Assembly (NCBI RefSeq): GCF_001905345.1
Contig: NZ_LFBV01000008.1
Span: 248,001 to 312,000 of the forward strand
From: Streptomyces uncialis
GTDB taxonomy: Bacteria; Actinomycetota; Actinomycetes; Streptomycetales; Streptomycetaceae
Direction of reading: 5' to 3'
Length of the DNA stretch: 64,000 nucleotides
The translations under genes and the position numbers were made by a program. This document shows, piece after piece, positions 15,450 through 23,231 of this stretch. Within the stretch, counting starts at the first letter, position 1, and the number at the start of each line of letters is the position of its first letter. The notes below the pieces were generated by a model that worked only from the letters and a program-made list of their open reading frames with translations, had not been told where the DNA came from and did not search any database.

Positions 15450-16583
15450 ATGTCTCAACGCCATGGCTCCACCACGCCACCTCCCGGCGAAGGACCCGTT
15501 CCCGGCACACCGCCGACGGCTCCTGACGCCGGAACGACGCCGTCTGCCCCGTCACAAGTCCCGGCATCCGCGCCGGGAACTGCTTCCCCCGTACCTCATG
15601 AGCCCGACACCGCGGGCGGCCGGAACGCCACCGCACCTGTTCCAGCTGCCGACGTACCAGGCAGCGGGGCACGCACACGCGACTATCTGGCAGACATCAT
15701 CGACCCGGACGGGGTGGACTCCGGACGGAGCCAAGGGAAGATCGCCGCTCGCTGGGCTTATGGGATCGCAGCCGCCCTCGCCGGTGTGTTCGTGGCCGCC
15801 GCCATCGACGTCTGGCTCACCGAACCGGCTGTGCGAGCACAAAAATCGGCCGAGAAGAAGCTGGAGGACTCCAAGGAGAAGACCACCCCTCCTTTCGTCA
15901 TCCGTATCAGGGAGGAGGACCCCGGCGACTGGCCGATATATGTACTGGATCGCCTGCTGACGGAAGAGGAAAGGCGGAAGCTGGCCGCATTCGGCCCCAG
16001 CGATCGCCACAGCCTTGTCGAGAGCCGAGCGGCGAGGAGGTACCTGGACTCGATAGGAGCGAAGCTGGAATCATCACACATGACGCATTCCATGACGTTC
16101 TTCAGCGAAAAAAAGTCACCCGTCAGCATAACGAACATGCACGCCAAGAAAGTCAGATGCACCAAACCAAAAACGGTGACGATCATTCACTTCATCACCC
16201 AGGGAAATTCTTCGGTTTCTTCCGTAAATTTTGAACTGAGCGAACCGAACCCCCCAGCAATGATCTCCGACAGCGAAGACGAGCACAATCAGCAGCCGTA
16301 CTTCAACCATCACAGGATAGACCTCGGCGCGAGCCAGACACCGGGGGGCCTCAGAGTGACCGGCGTGTCCCAAGAAATGACATGCGAGTGGAACATACAA
16401 GCCGAGTACAGGAACACAGAAGGCGTTTTTAAAACCACGATAGAGGATTCTGACGGCGACCCTTTCATAGCTGTCGGACTTTCCCGTGACTACCAAGAAT
16501 ACTGGACCAGAATTCCGTACGACGGGGGGTATTGGCAGGTCTGCAAATCGGACGGCAGAAATTGTGTCCGCGAGCCAAAATAA
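15450..16583 (+). CDS. Membrane-anchored hypothetical protein of atypical base composition
   Basis: 377 residues; I recognise no family. Residues 1-~95 are Pro/Ala/Thr-rich and look disordered. A single transmembrane helix follows (WAYGIAAALAGVFVAAAIDV, ~107-126), then a charged Lys/Glu segment that may be coiled coil, then a ~240-residue C-terminal domain, probably outside the cell, with four cysteines (VRCTKPK, MTCEW, WQVCKS, RNCVRE). From about 16080 the DNA falls to roughly 50% G+C with many AAA/AAT codons, unlike all neighbours, which suggests acquired DNA. ATG 15450 follows GGGGGAA; a TTG at 15432 is in frame. A half repeat element lies directly downstream. Confidence 0.75.
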   Translation: MSQRHGSTTPPPGEGPVPGTPPTAPDAGTTPSAPSQVPASAPGTASPVPHEPDTAGGRNATAPVPAADVPGSGARTRDYLADIIDPDGVDSGRSQGKIAARWAYGIAAALAGVFVAAAIDVWLTEPAVRAQKSAEKKLEDSKEKTTPPFVIRIREEDPGDWPIYVLDRLLTEEERRKLAAFGPSDRHSLVESRAARRYLDSIGAKLESSHMTHSMTFFSEKKSPVSITNMHAKKVRCTKPKTVTIIHFITQGNSSVSSVNFELSEPNPPAMISDSEDEHNQQPYFNHHRIDLGASQTPGGLRVTGVSQEMTCEWNIQAEYRNTEGVFKTTIEDSDGDPFIAVGLSRDYQEYWTRIPYDGGYWQVCKSDGRNCVREPK

Positions 16584-16611
16584 TGACTCCGCAACGGAGG
16601 CACCTACGCCC

Positions 16612-16797
16612 ACCCGGAGCCCCAAAAGGGGCGCGGGGAACCACGCGAAACCGAAGACAGGCCCGCACCCGACGGACACCGGACCGGGGCAGCATCGAGG
16701 GGCGCGGGGAATTGCGCACCCACGAACGACCCGCGCGGGGACAAGTGCGCCGAGCCGAGGAACCCCGGAAGCGCAAGCGAAGGCGACCCGCCCAGGT
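16612..16797 (-). repeat. Composite interspersed repeat, copy 3 (half element, no core)
   Basis: Contains two GGGGCGCGGGGAA-type units (near 16627 and 16699), the GACCCGCGCGGGGACAAGTG segment and GCGCAAGCGAAGGCGACCCG. It corresponds only to the right-hand half of the complete copies. It lies between the convergent ends of the hypothetical gene and the HxlR gene. Confidence 0.75.
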
Positions 16798-16832
16798 GGG
16801 AGGACCCCACGGGGGACGGGCCGGACGGCCCC

Positions 16833-17318
16833 TCAACCGACCGCCCGCGCGTCGTACGCGGCCCGCGCCGCCGCGATCTCCGCCCGATGCGCCTCCGTCC
16901 AGTTCACCAGGGACTGGATCGTCTCGTGCAACGTGCACCCCAGCGACGTCAGCCCGTACTCCACCCGGGGCGGCACCACGGGGTGAACCGTCCGGTGGAC
17001 CAGTCCGTCCCGCTCCAGCTGCCGCAGCGTCACCGTCAGCATCCGCTGGCTGATGCCGTCGATCTCCCGCCGCAGTTCCGTGAACCGCAGCGTCCTGTTG
17101 TCGAGGAGCGCGATCACCAGCAGGGACCACTTGTCCGCGATCCGGTCGAGGATCTGCCGTACCTCGCAGTCCTCACGGGTGTCCCACTGGAACGGGTCGA
17201 AGCAGTCCGCGTCGGACCCGTCCACGACCGGTGCGCCGGACCCGTCCACGCCTGACGCGCCGGCCACGGCCACGGTGCCGCCGGGGTTACTCGGTGACTT
17301 CGAAGTGCCTTCTTCCAT
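16833..17318 (-). CDS. HxlR-family winged-helix transcriptional regulator
   Basis: 161 residues. Residues ~45-150 form the HxlR domain: DCEVRQILDRIADKWSLLVI with the conserved N-terminal cysteine and KW pair, LRFTELRREIDGISQRMLTVT as recognition region, and LERDGLVHRT with VEYGLT in the wing. The first ~40 residues are an unconserved Gly/Ser/Val stretch; another start is possible because no strong ribosome site precedes the ATG. Divergent from the MFS gene at 17439, with which it shares a 120-bp regulatory region, so it probably controls that exporter. Confidence 0.9.
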   Translation of the reverse strand: MEEGTSKSPSNPGGTVAVAGASGVDGSGAPVVDGSDADCFDPFQWDTREDCEVRQILDRIADKWSLLVIALLDNRTLRFTELRREIDGISQRMLTVTLRQLERDGLVHRTVHPVVPPRVEYGLTSLGCTLHETIQSLVNWTEAHRAEIAAARAAYDARAVG

Positions 17319-17358
17319 GCTGGCCGAGCATGCCGCAGGATCGCCTTGGTTACAAGAG

Positions 17359-17405
17359 GGAACCGACCTCCGATGGGGAACCGACCCTCACTCCGGTAAC
17401 CGACC
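17359..17405 (+). promoter_or_regulatory. Three 18-bp-spaced direct repeats between hxlR-type gene and MFS gene
   Basis: GGAACCGACC begins at 17359 and 17377, and GGTAACCGACC at 17395: three copies at exactly 18-bp intervals just upstream of the MFS start, with a GGTTAC half-site at 17348. This is a plausible operator array for the divergent regulator. Binding is inferred, not shown. Confidence 0.4.
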
Positions 17406-17438
17406 GATCTCGCGCGACCTCTGTGAAGGAGCCTCGTC

Positions 17439-18971
17439 ATGGCCACGAGCATGAGCACCGGTACGGGCGCCGGTACAGGCACCGGTATGGGCACCCGCGC
17501 CTGGGCACTGCTGCTCGTCCTCTGCGGAACGATCTTCCTGGAGGGCATCGACGTCGCGATGCTCGCCGTGGCGATCCCCACGATCCGCGCCGATCTAGGA
17601 CTCGGCACAGGCACCGCGGCGTGGGTGGTGAGCGGCTACGTACTGGGCTACGCGGGCTTCACCCTGCTGGGCGGCAGAGCGGCGGACCTGCTGGGCAGAC
17701 GGCGGATGTTCCTCTTCTGGCTCACCGTCTTCCTGCTCTTCTCCGGGCTCGGTGGCTTCGCCACCGAGGGCTGGATGCTGGTCGTCGCCCGCTTCGTGAC
17801 CGGTGTCGCCGCCGCGTTCATGACCCCCGCCGCGCTGTCCCTGATCACCACGTCGTACGAGGAGGGCCCCGCACGCAACAAGGCCCTGCTGATCTTCGCC
17901 GGGACCGCCGCCGCGGGCTTCTCGCTCGGGCTCGTCATCGGCGGTCTGCTCACGGAACTGGGCTGGCGCTGGGTGTTCTTCGCACCGGTCCTGCTCGCCG
18001 GCGCGCTGCTGATCGCGGCGGTCCGGCTGATCCCCGTGCAGCCGGTGCCCGTGCGCACCGGCGGACCGGCCGGCTTCGACGCGCTGGGCGCGGTGACGGC
18101 CGCGGGGGCGATGCTGCTCACCGCGTACGGGATCGTACGGCTGGAGCACGGTTTCGACGGGTGGCGGCTGACCGTGGGCGCGCTGGCCACCGGGGCGCTG
18201 CTGCTGGGCGCTTTCATCGCGGTCGAGCGGCGCAGCAGCGATCCGCTGGTGCGGCTGGGCATCTTCCGCAAGGCGCCGATGGTCCGCGCGGACCTCGGGG
18301 CGCTGCTCTTCGTCGGGGCCTTCTTCGGCTTCCAGTTCGTGCTGACCCTCTACCTCCAGGAGCTGCGCGGCTGGTCCTCGCTCCAGACCGCGGTGGCGCT
18401 GGTCGTGATGGGCGTGGACGCGATCCTGGCGCCGACGCTCACCCCGAAGCTGGTCGAACGCTTCGGCAACGCCCGGGTGATCCTCGGCGGTTTCGTCGCC
18501 GCGGTCCTCGCGTACGTGATGTTCCTGCCGGTGGGTATGGAGTGGTCGTACACGGCGATGCTCCCGACGCTGCTGCTCGCGGGGGTCGCCTTCGGGCTGG
18601 CGTACGGGCCGCTGACCATCGCGGCGACCGACGGTATCGACGCGGAGGAGCAGGGGCTGGCCGGTGGACTGCTGCACACCTCCGTGCAGTTCGGCTCGGC
18701 CATCGGCATCTCGGCGGTGACGGCGGTGTACGGGATCGCCTCGGCCGGCGCGGGCGACGATCCGGGCGCCCGGCTGGACGCGTTCCGCTCCGCGTTGTTC
18801 GTGCCGGTGGTGATGGTCCTGGTCGGCCTCGCCCTCGCGATCCACGGGGTACGCCGCGCCGAACGCCCGGTCCGCTCCCCCGCCGAGCAGATCGTCACCG
18901 TGGAGCAGATCGTCCCGGGCATCCCGGGTTCCCCGGATCCCGGTTCCCTCGTGACCCCGTCGCACCGCTGA
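17439..18971 (+). CDS. MFS drug exporter, DHA2 (14-helix) type
   Basis: 510 residues, about 14 transmembrane helices. Features of the EmrB/QacA group: DVAMLAVAIPTIRADLG in helix 1, GYVLGYAGFTLLGGRAADLLGRRR (motif A between helices 2 and 3), and a long C-terminal segment. The ATG follows GAAGGAG by eight bases. Proton-driven efflux of small hydrophobic compounds is the family role; the substrate is unknown. The divergent HxlR regulator suggests induction by a toxic or redox-active compound. It ends before a perfect long hairpin. Confidence 0.9.
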   Translation: MATSMSTGTGAGTGTGMGTRAWALLLVLCGTIFLEGIDVAMLAVAIPTIRADLGLGTGTAAWVVSGYVLGYAGFTLLGGRAADLLGRRRMFLFWLTVFLLFSGLGGFATEGWMLVVARFVTGVAAAFMTPAALSLITTSYEEGPARNKALLIFAGTAAAGFSLGLVIGGLLTELGWRWVFFAPVLLAGALLIAAVRLIPVQPVPVRTGGPAGFDALGAVTAAGAMLLTAYGIVRLEHGFDGWRLTVGALATGALLLGAFIAVERRSSDPLVRLGIFRKAPMVRADLGALLFVGAFFGFQFVLTLYLQELRGWSSLQTAVALVVMGVDAILAPTLTPKLVERFGNARVILGGFVAAVLAYVMFLPVGMEWSYTAMLPTLLLAGVAFGLAYGPLTIAATDGIDAEEQGLAGGLLHTSVQFGSAIGISAVTAVYGIASAGAGDDPGARLDAFRSALFVPVVMVLVGLALAIHGVRRAERPVRSPAEQIVTVEQIVPGIPGSPDPGSLVTPSHR

Positions 18972-19041
18972 GTGCCTGTGCCTGTTCCGGTTTCCGAATC
19001 CCGTATCGGCAGGCCGGAGGGCGCTGGCCCGAAAGGGGAGC

Positions 19042-19074
19042 TTCGGGGGACGGTCACGGTGACCGTCCCCCGAA
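19042..19074. terminator. Bidirectional terminator (16-bp perfect arms)
   Basis: TTCGGGGGACGGTCAC is followed after one base by its exact reverse complement. It lies between the convergent ends of the MFS gene and the small gene at 19147, so it can serve both strands. It is the most perfect hairpin I noticed in the window. Confidence 0.8.
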
Positions 19075-19146
19075 CGGAAACGGCTGAGGCGGGCGTGCTG
19101 CGGGGAGACGAGCGGCGGACGCCGTGGCGGGCGTCGCTCCGACCGG

Positions 19147-19461
19147 TCACAGACCGGTGATCTCCCGGCCCTTCTTCAGCACGGAGCCGAGCCTGTCCAC
19201 CGCGGCACCCTGCCGCCTCTCCCGCGCCGCCCGGTCCGCCGGTACCAGCCGCGCGGCAGCCTGTACGGCACAGGCGTCCGGGTCGCCGAACGCGGCCCGC
19301 GGCTGCTCTCCCGTATCCGCGCAGTGCGCCGTGACCTCCTTCACCGCCTGGAGCACCACTGCCCGGTCCACGCCCGGCTGCATGGCCAGCCGCACCTGGA
19401 AACGGGCCAGCCACTTCTCGCGGTCCTTCGCCGCGTCCGTTGTCAGGTCCTTCTTCGCCAC
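19147..19461 (-). CDS. Small hypothetical protein
   Basis: 104 residues, charged, no membrane segment or signal peptide. Start GTG 19461 is preceded by GGGAGGG at good spacing. The stretch ending AAFGDPDACAVQAAARLVP resembles the glycine-aspartate-proline turn of HAAS-type helical signalling domains; I would not name it on that alone. The next 210 bp (19462-19671) between it and the FBP gene show no feature I can name. Confidence 0.7.
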   Translation of the reverse strand: MAKKDLTTDAAKDREKWLARFQVRLAMQPGVDRAVVLQAVKEVTAHCADTGEQPRAAFGDPDACAVQAAARLVPADRAARERRQGAAVDRLGSVLKKGREITGL

Positions 19462-19671
19462 GTGCCCTCCCGGGTGACCGGCAGCCGTCCGTCAAGGGGT
19501 CGGACGCCCACAGCTTTCCGCCGCGCCTGCCCGGAAATCCCGGTGCCAGACCTCCCGCCCCGGTGACAGCTGTCGCGCCTCGGGTGCGGACCGGGTACGT
19601 GTACGGGTCGGAGTTCGCCGGCCGCGACCGTGTTGCCCGAAGACCTCGTCGTCCTCCCTCTCCGGATCACC

Positions 19672-20190
19672 TCACGTTCTGCGGCGTGCGGTTCGTTCGG
19701 CGTCGGGCACCGAACGTATGAAGGCGATCGCGCGCGAACGCACGCCTTCGCGGCGCGCGGCGATGATGTCGTCGCCCGGGGGATCGTAGGCATGGCGGGT
19801 CGGCTCGGTACGCGTCTTCACCGCGCAGTCGAGATCGGTACACAGGAGAAGACCGACGGTGTTCAGGCGTTCGCGTTTGTCGCGGGACGGGCGCCGGGCG
19901 GTGAACAGTGAGACCTCGTTGAACCGGCGGCTGGACCGGCACAGGTCGCACATCATCGCGCGCGATCCGTCCGCATGGTTCGGGGCCTGCCGCAGCAGCA
20001 CCCCCAACGCCTGGCCGTCGGCCTCCGTGACGAGGTAGGCACACTTCGCGGCGCGCGGATCCCGCCACCCGAGGTAGTCGATCCGATGCCATGGGGCGTC
20101 GTCGAACCAGGCCGGCAGTCGTACCTTGCTCCCGGTTCGGTCGAGGTTCACGATCGCGCCGCGCACCTCTTCCCTGCTCATCGGGCGCAT
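19672..20190 (-). CDS. FBP-domain (elongation factor G-binding-like) zinc-finger protein
   Basis: 172 residues. It matches the FBP family, whose C-terminal treble-clef zinc finger binds EF-G in fusidic-acid-resistance proteins of Firmicutes; the actinobacterial role is not established. Cysteines sit as MMCDLCRSS and LLCTDLDC, a CX2C ... CX4C arrangement with acidic and basic residues between. ATG 20190 was chosen for the AGGTGA ribosome site; a 59-codon in-frame N-terminal extension is open but has no such site. Monocistronic by spacing. Confidence 0.8.
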   Translation of the reverse strand: MRPMSREEVRGAIVNLDRTGSKVRLPAWFDDAPWHRIDYLGWRDPRAAKCAYLVTEADGQALGVLLRQAPNHADGSRAMMCDLCRSSRRFNEVSLFTARRPSRDKRERLNTVGLLLCTDLDCAVKTRTEPTRHAYDPPGDDIIAARREGVRSRAIAFIRSVPDAERTARRRT

Positions 20191-20460
20191 GACTTCACCT
20201 GCCGCCGGTGGCAGACGAAAGTGCCGGTCAGGATGTTCGGTGGAGTGCTGGAGAGAGTCTTGCAGGTGCTGGACACCCGGGGTGCTCCTTGCTGGGAGGT
20301 CTGCGATGACAGCAAGAGCAGGCCGAGCGGCCTCGACGAAGACACCCGCCCCCGGGCACCGCGACATACGCGCGGGCGGAGACGTGGGCTGATTCAGAGC
20401 ACCGGAGATCGTCCCGTCCGGTCACCGTCGGAGAGAGGACGGCGTCACGAGGACGGACTA

Positions 20461-20474
20461 CTAGCTACAGCTAG
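20461..20474. promoter_or_regulatory. CTAGCT-AC-AGCTAG dyad in a 478-bp gene-free gap
   Basis: Perfect 6-bp arms with a 2-bp centre, A/T-rich for this genome, in the gap 20191-20668 between the FBP gene start and the CGNR gene end. It could be an operator for the FBP gene (270 bp upstream of its start) or part of a terminator for the CGNR operon. I see no convincing coding sequence in the gap. Confidence 0.25.
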
Positions 20475-20668
20475 ACGGTGCCGCGAGGCGCGCGCGGCGC
20501 GAGCCGAAACATAGATCTCTCCTCGGGCACACAGGACCCAGAACACATCGAAGGAACCCCGCGACAGTAACAACGGCGCCCAGACGAATGCCACGCATTT
20601 ACCGGGCACCGTCCGGCCGTCACCGGGGTCGGCCGCGTTCGGGTCCCCCACCTTCGGGTCCCCCGCGT

Positions 20669-21322
20669 TCAGGTCCCCGCGTTCGGGTCCGCCGGGCGGG
20701 CCCGGTGGGTGCGGACCTTGTGCCGGTTGCCGCACCGTTCCATCGAGCACCAGCGCCGCCGTCCCGGCCGCGACGTGTCCACGAACAGCAGGGCGCAGTT
20801 GTCCGTGGCGCACTCCCGGACCCGGTCCCCGTGCGGTCCGCCGAACAGTTCGACGGCGTCCCGGGCGACGGTCGACAGCAGCTGTCCGCCCGTGGCCCCC
20901 GGCGCCCAGGCCCGTCCCCCGTCCGGGGTGAAGCGGACGCCCAGCGGGGGGACGGCCGCGGCGGCGCTGACCTGTGCGAGCCGTGCCGGGTCCGGCGTCC
21001 GGCCGTGCGCCCGGTCCGCGGCGATCACGTGGAGCGCGTCCCGTACGGTACGGGCGGCGGCCAGTTCGTCCTCGTCCACGGTGAGGTCGAGCCCGTCCGG
21101 CAGTCGGCTCAGTACCGCCCACCGCGCCAGGTCGGCGGGCTCGTGCAGCACCTCGAACCGCGCGAGCCACCCCGGTCCCCCGGTGAGCAGCAGTTCCAGG
21201 CAGAGGGCGCCGGGGTCGAAGCGGAACGAGGTCCCTCCGTGCGAGTGCAGGGTGAGGCCGGGCGTCCGCCGCCGGTCACCCAGCCTGAGCCCGACCGGTC
21301 CCGCACCTGCCTCATTCGTCAT
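20669..21322 (-). CDS. CGNR zinc-finger (ABATE-domain) transcription factor
   Basis: 217 residues. N-terminal ABATE-type domain (FDPGALCLELLLTGGPGWLARFEVLHEPADLARW), C-terminal CGNR zinc finger with CATDNCALLFVD and RRWCSMERCGNRHKVRTH. The family is taken to act as DNA-binding regulators. The ATG at 21322 has no Shine-Dalgarno sequence; instead the dyad GTAACC-N9-GGTTAC abuts the start codon, so the mRNA is probably leaderless and the gene autoregulated. It is also the third gene of a minus-strand run (21914, 21579, 21322). Confidence 0.85.
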   Translation of the reverse strand: MTNEAGAGPVGLRLGDRRRTPGLTLHSHGGTSFRFDPGALCLELLLTGGPGWLARFEVLHEPADLARWAVLSRLPDGLDLTVDEDELAAARTVRDALHVIAADRAHGRTPDPARLAQVSAAAAVPPLGVRFTPDGGRAWAPGATGGQLLSTVARDAVELFGGPHGDRVRECATDNCALLFVDTSRPGRRRWCSMERCGNRHKVRTHRARPADPNAGT

Positions 21323-21343
21323 GTAACCACCATAAACGGTTAC
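21323..21343 (-). promoter_or_regulatory. GTAACC-N9-GGTTAC operator/-10 region abutting the CGNR start
   Basis: Minus strand: GTAACC, GTTTATGGT, GGTTAC, then ATG. TATGGT at -12 to -7 relative to the A of ATG would serve as a -10 element for a leaderless transcript. It overlaps the stop codon of the upstream 79-residue gene. The same dyad, same spacing and same position recur before the VOC gene at 27396. Confidence 0.55.
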
Positions 21344-21579
21344 GTCGCCCCGGACATCACGCGCGGCAACTCCGGCGGACGGTACGCGGAATGCTCCGCC
21401 GCGCACGACCCTGAGGCGGCGACATGGACGTGCTCGGGGCACACATGATGCGTGACCGCGTCACCGCAGCCCACCCTCCCGTACCCGATCACCACGGGGG
21501 CCGCCGTCCAGCGCCCGCATACACAGCACTGTTCGCGCGGGGGCTCGGAAACCCGGCCGGTCAGCGCGTCACGCGTCAC
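21340..21579 (-). CDS. Small cysteine-rich protein, possible zinc ribbon
   Basis: 79 residues. Metal-ligand-like residues: CCVCGRW, GCGD and HHVCPEHVH, in the middle third of the protein. No family recognised. GTG 21579 overlaps the stop of the preceding gene as GTGA with a G-rich ribosome site, so the two are translationally coupled. The stop lies inside the CGNR promoter dyad. Confidence 0.65.
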   Translation of the reverse strand: MTRDALTGRVSEPPREQCCVCGRWTAAPVVIGYGRVGCGDAVTHHVCPEHVHVAASGSCAAEHSAYRPPELPRVMSGAT

Positions 21580-21914
21580 GCAGCCACCCCCGTCCGGACC
21601 TGGTGCACCCCGTCGGCCGCATACGGGTAGTCGTAGCCGAGTTCGGCCCAGGCGGTCGCGAAGAAGCGTTCCCGGCGCTCGGGGTCGAGGCCGCGCGCCT
21701 CCTCCGCCCGGAAGACGGCCCGTGCCTGGGCGGAGGAGGGTCCGGGCCAAGGACGCCGCCACACCGATCCAGGGTCGGCGGCCACCTCCTCCGCCACATC
21801 GCGTACGTCGCGCGCGGCGAAATGGGCGGCGGAGTGCCGCCCCGGCCCGGTACGCCGCGTCGACAGGATGAGGTCGAGCACCCGCACGAGGGCATGGGCG
21901 ATAACATCACGCAT
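21576..21914 (-). CDS. Hypothetical protein, first gene of a coupled pair
   Basis: 112 residues, soluble, mixed helical character, no recognised domain. ATG 21914 has AAGGAG ten bases upstream. Divergent from the GntR regulator at 22087 with 172 bp between, and coupled to the cysteine-rich protein downstream. The arrangement (short GntR regulator facing a small-protein pair) hints at a regulatory or stress module; function unknown. Confidence 0.7.
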   Translation of the reverse strand: MRDVIAHALVRVLDLILSTRRTGPGRHSAAHFAARDVRDVAEEVAADPGSVWRRPWPGPSSAQARAVFRAEEARGLDPERRERFFATAWAELGYDYPYAADGVHQVRTGVAA

Positions 21915-22032
21915 GTTCGGTCAGCTCCTTGAAAGCTGGTCGTTCGGAGCCCCGGCAGCCGGTCCTAAGCGGCTGCCGGGGCGTTTTCATGTCCGACAGT
22001 ACTCACCCTTGTCTGCACTCGTCTACCTCTGG

Positions 22033-22078
22033 CCATAGGCGTACACATCGACAGCTGTACGTACCGCCTCACCTATGG
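22033..22078. promoter_or_regulatory. Nested inverted repeats upstream of gntR
   Basis: Outer arms CCATAGG (22033-22039) and CCTATGG (22072-22078) enclose inner arms CGTACA (22040-22045) and TGTACG (22056-22061). All arms are perfect. The site ends nine bases before the GntR ATG and faces the divergent operon, so it is a good operator candidate for the GntR protein. Confidence 0.5.
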
Positions 22079-22086
22079 TTTGGCGC

Positions 22087-22359
22087 ATGACAGAGGGCGC
22101 GATTGACCACGGCTCACCGGTTCCGGTCTACCGGCAGATCGCGGCGAGGATCATCGCCGACATCGAGCGGGGCACCCTGGCCGTGAACAGGAAGATCCCG
22201 TCGGAGTCGGACATGGTCCAGGAGTACGGCGTGGCCCGCGAAACGGCGCGCAACGCGGTCCGGTTCCTGCGCGACGAGGGATACGTCTTCACCGTGCCGC
22301 ACCGGGGCACGTACGTCACCGACCGGACCGTCGAAGGCCCGTCCGGCAGCGGGGGCTAG
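22087..22359 (+). CDS. Short GntR-family regulator (DNA-binding domain only)
   Basis: 90 residues from ATG 22087; an ATG at 22075 is also in frame. The whole protein is the winged helix: PVYRQIAARIIADIERG, IPSESDMVQEYGVARETARNAVRFLRDEGYV, and the wing ending RGTYVT. No effector-binding domain, so it probably acts as a ligand-independent dimer, as related small GntR proteins in Streptomyces do. The nested dyad just upstream suggests autoregulation and control of the divergent genes. Confidence 0.88.
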   Translation: MTEGAIDHGSPVPVYRQIAARIIADIERGTLAVNRKIPSESDMVQEYGVARETARNAVRFLRDEGYVFTVPHRGTYVTDRTVEGPSGSGG

Positions 22360-22366
22360 ACCCGCT
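22348..22366 (+). terminator. Candidate terminator at the gntR stop codon
   Basis: AGCGGG and CCCGCT arms with a seven-base loop that includes the TAG stop. The gntR gene and the response regulator at 22584 converge here. The rest of the 224-bp gap shows nothing else. Confidence 0.35.
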
Positions 22367-22583
22367 CCCCCGGCCCGGCGGGAGGCACACACCTCACGAG
22401 CGGGCAACGGGGACGCCGACGGTGTCCCCATACCGGACGGTCCCGAACCCGCAGCGTGTTCCAGGCCGAGCCGTTCGAACAGCAACGGACCGGAGGAGTG
22501 GCGTACCCAGGCTGGTCGATATGGGCGCGAGCCGCTTGGTGACGCTGTGGGGGGCGGCAAACGGCGGCGGGAGCCTTGCGGCG

Positions 22584-23231
22584 TCAGATGCGGCCGGTCT
22601 CGTGGGCCCACATGGCGACCTCGACGCGGTTTCGGGCGCCGAGCTTTCGCATGAGGGCGGCGAGGTGGGCCTTGACGGTGCTCGGGGTGATGTGGAGCTC
22701 GTCGGCGATCTCATTGTTGGTGCGGCCTTGGGCTACCGGCACGAGGACTTCCTCCTCGCGGGCGGTGAGCGGTTCCATCGGCTGCCTGGGTGGCGGGGTC
22801 TGTGCGCGGGCGAACGCTGCGAGCAGTCGGACGGTGACGCTGGGTGCGATCAGTGCGTCTCCGTCGGCGGCGGCGTGGACGGCCTGGGTCAGCAGGGCGG
22901 GTCCGGCGTCCTTGAGCAGGAACCCGCGGGCGCCGGCTTTGAGCGCCCCGTGGACGTACTCGTCGAGATCGAAGGTGGTGATGACCACGATCGGCAGGGG
23001 ATCGGGGACGTCGGGGCCGGCGAGGCGTCGGGTGGCTTCGATGCCGTCCATCAGCGGCATGCGGATGTCGAACAGGCCGACGTCGGGGCGCAGCTGGAGC
23101 GCCAGGCGGACTGCCTCGCGCCCGTCGGCGGCGGCGCCGACCACTTCGATGTCGGGCTGGGCGTCGAGCAGCATCGTCAGCCCGGAGCGCACGATGGGCT
23201 GGTCGTCGGCGATGAGGACCCTGATGCTCAT
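22584..23231 (-). CDS. LuxR/NarL-family response regulator
   Basis: 215 residues. Receiver domain with DD (9-10), phosphoacceptor Asp55 in VGLFDIRMP, Thr in VITTFD and Lys in LLKDAG; C-terminal LuxR helix-turn-helix (LTAREEEVLVPVAQGRTNNEIADELHIT). The start overlaps the end of the kinase gene by four bases (ATGA), so it is co-translated with it. Likely target: the divergent membrane-protein gene at 24534. Confidence 0.93.
   Translation of the reverse strand: MSIRVLIADDQPIVRSGLTMLLDAQPDIEVVGAAADGREAVRLALQLRPDVGLFDIRMPLMDGIEATRRLAGPDVPDPLPIVVITTFDLDEYVHGALKAGARGFLLKDAGPALLTQAVHAAADGDALIAPSVTVRLLAAFARAQTPPPRQPMEPLTAREEEVLVPVAQGRTNNEIADELHITPSTVKAHLAALMRKLGARNRVEVAMWAHETGRI

Noticed and set aside
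20191..20367. 59-residue N-terminal extension of the FBP protein
   Set aside because: Open frame, but the ribosome site AGGTGA sits before the ATG at 20190 and the family match begins there.
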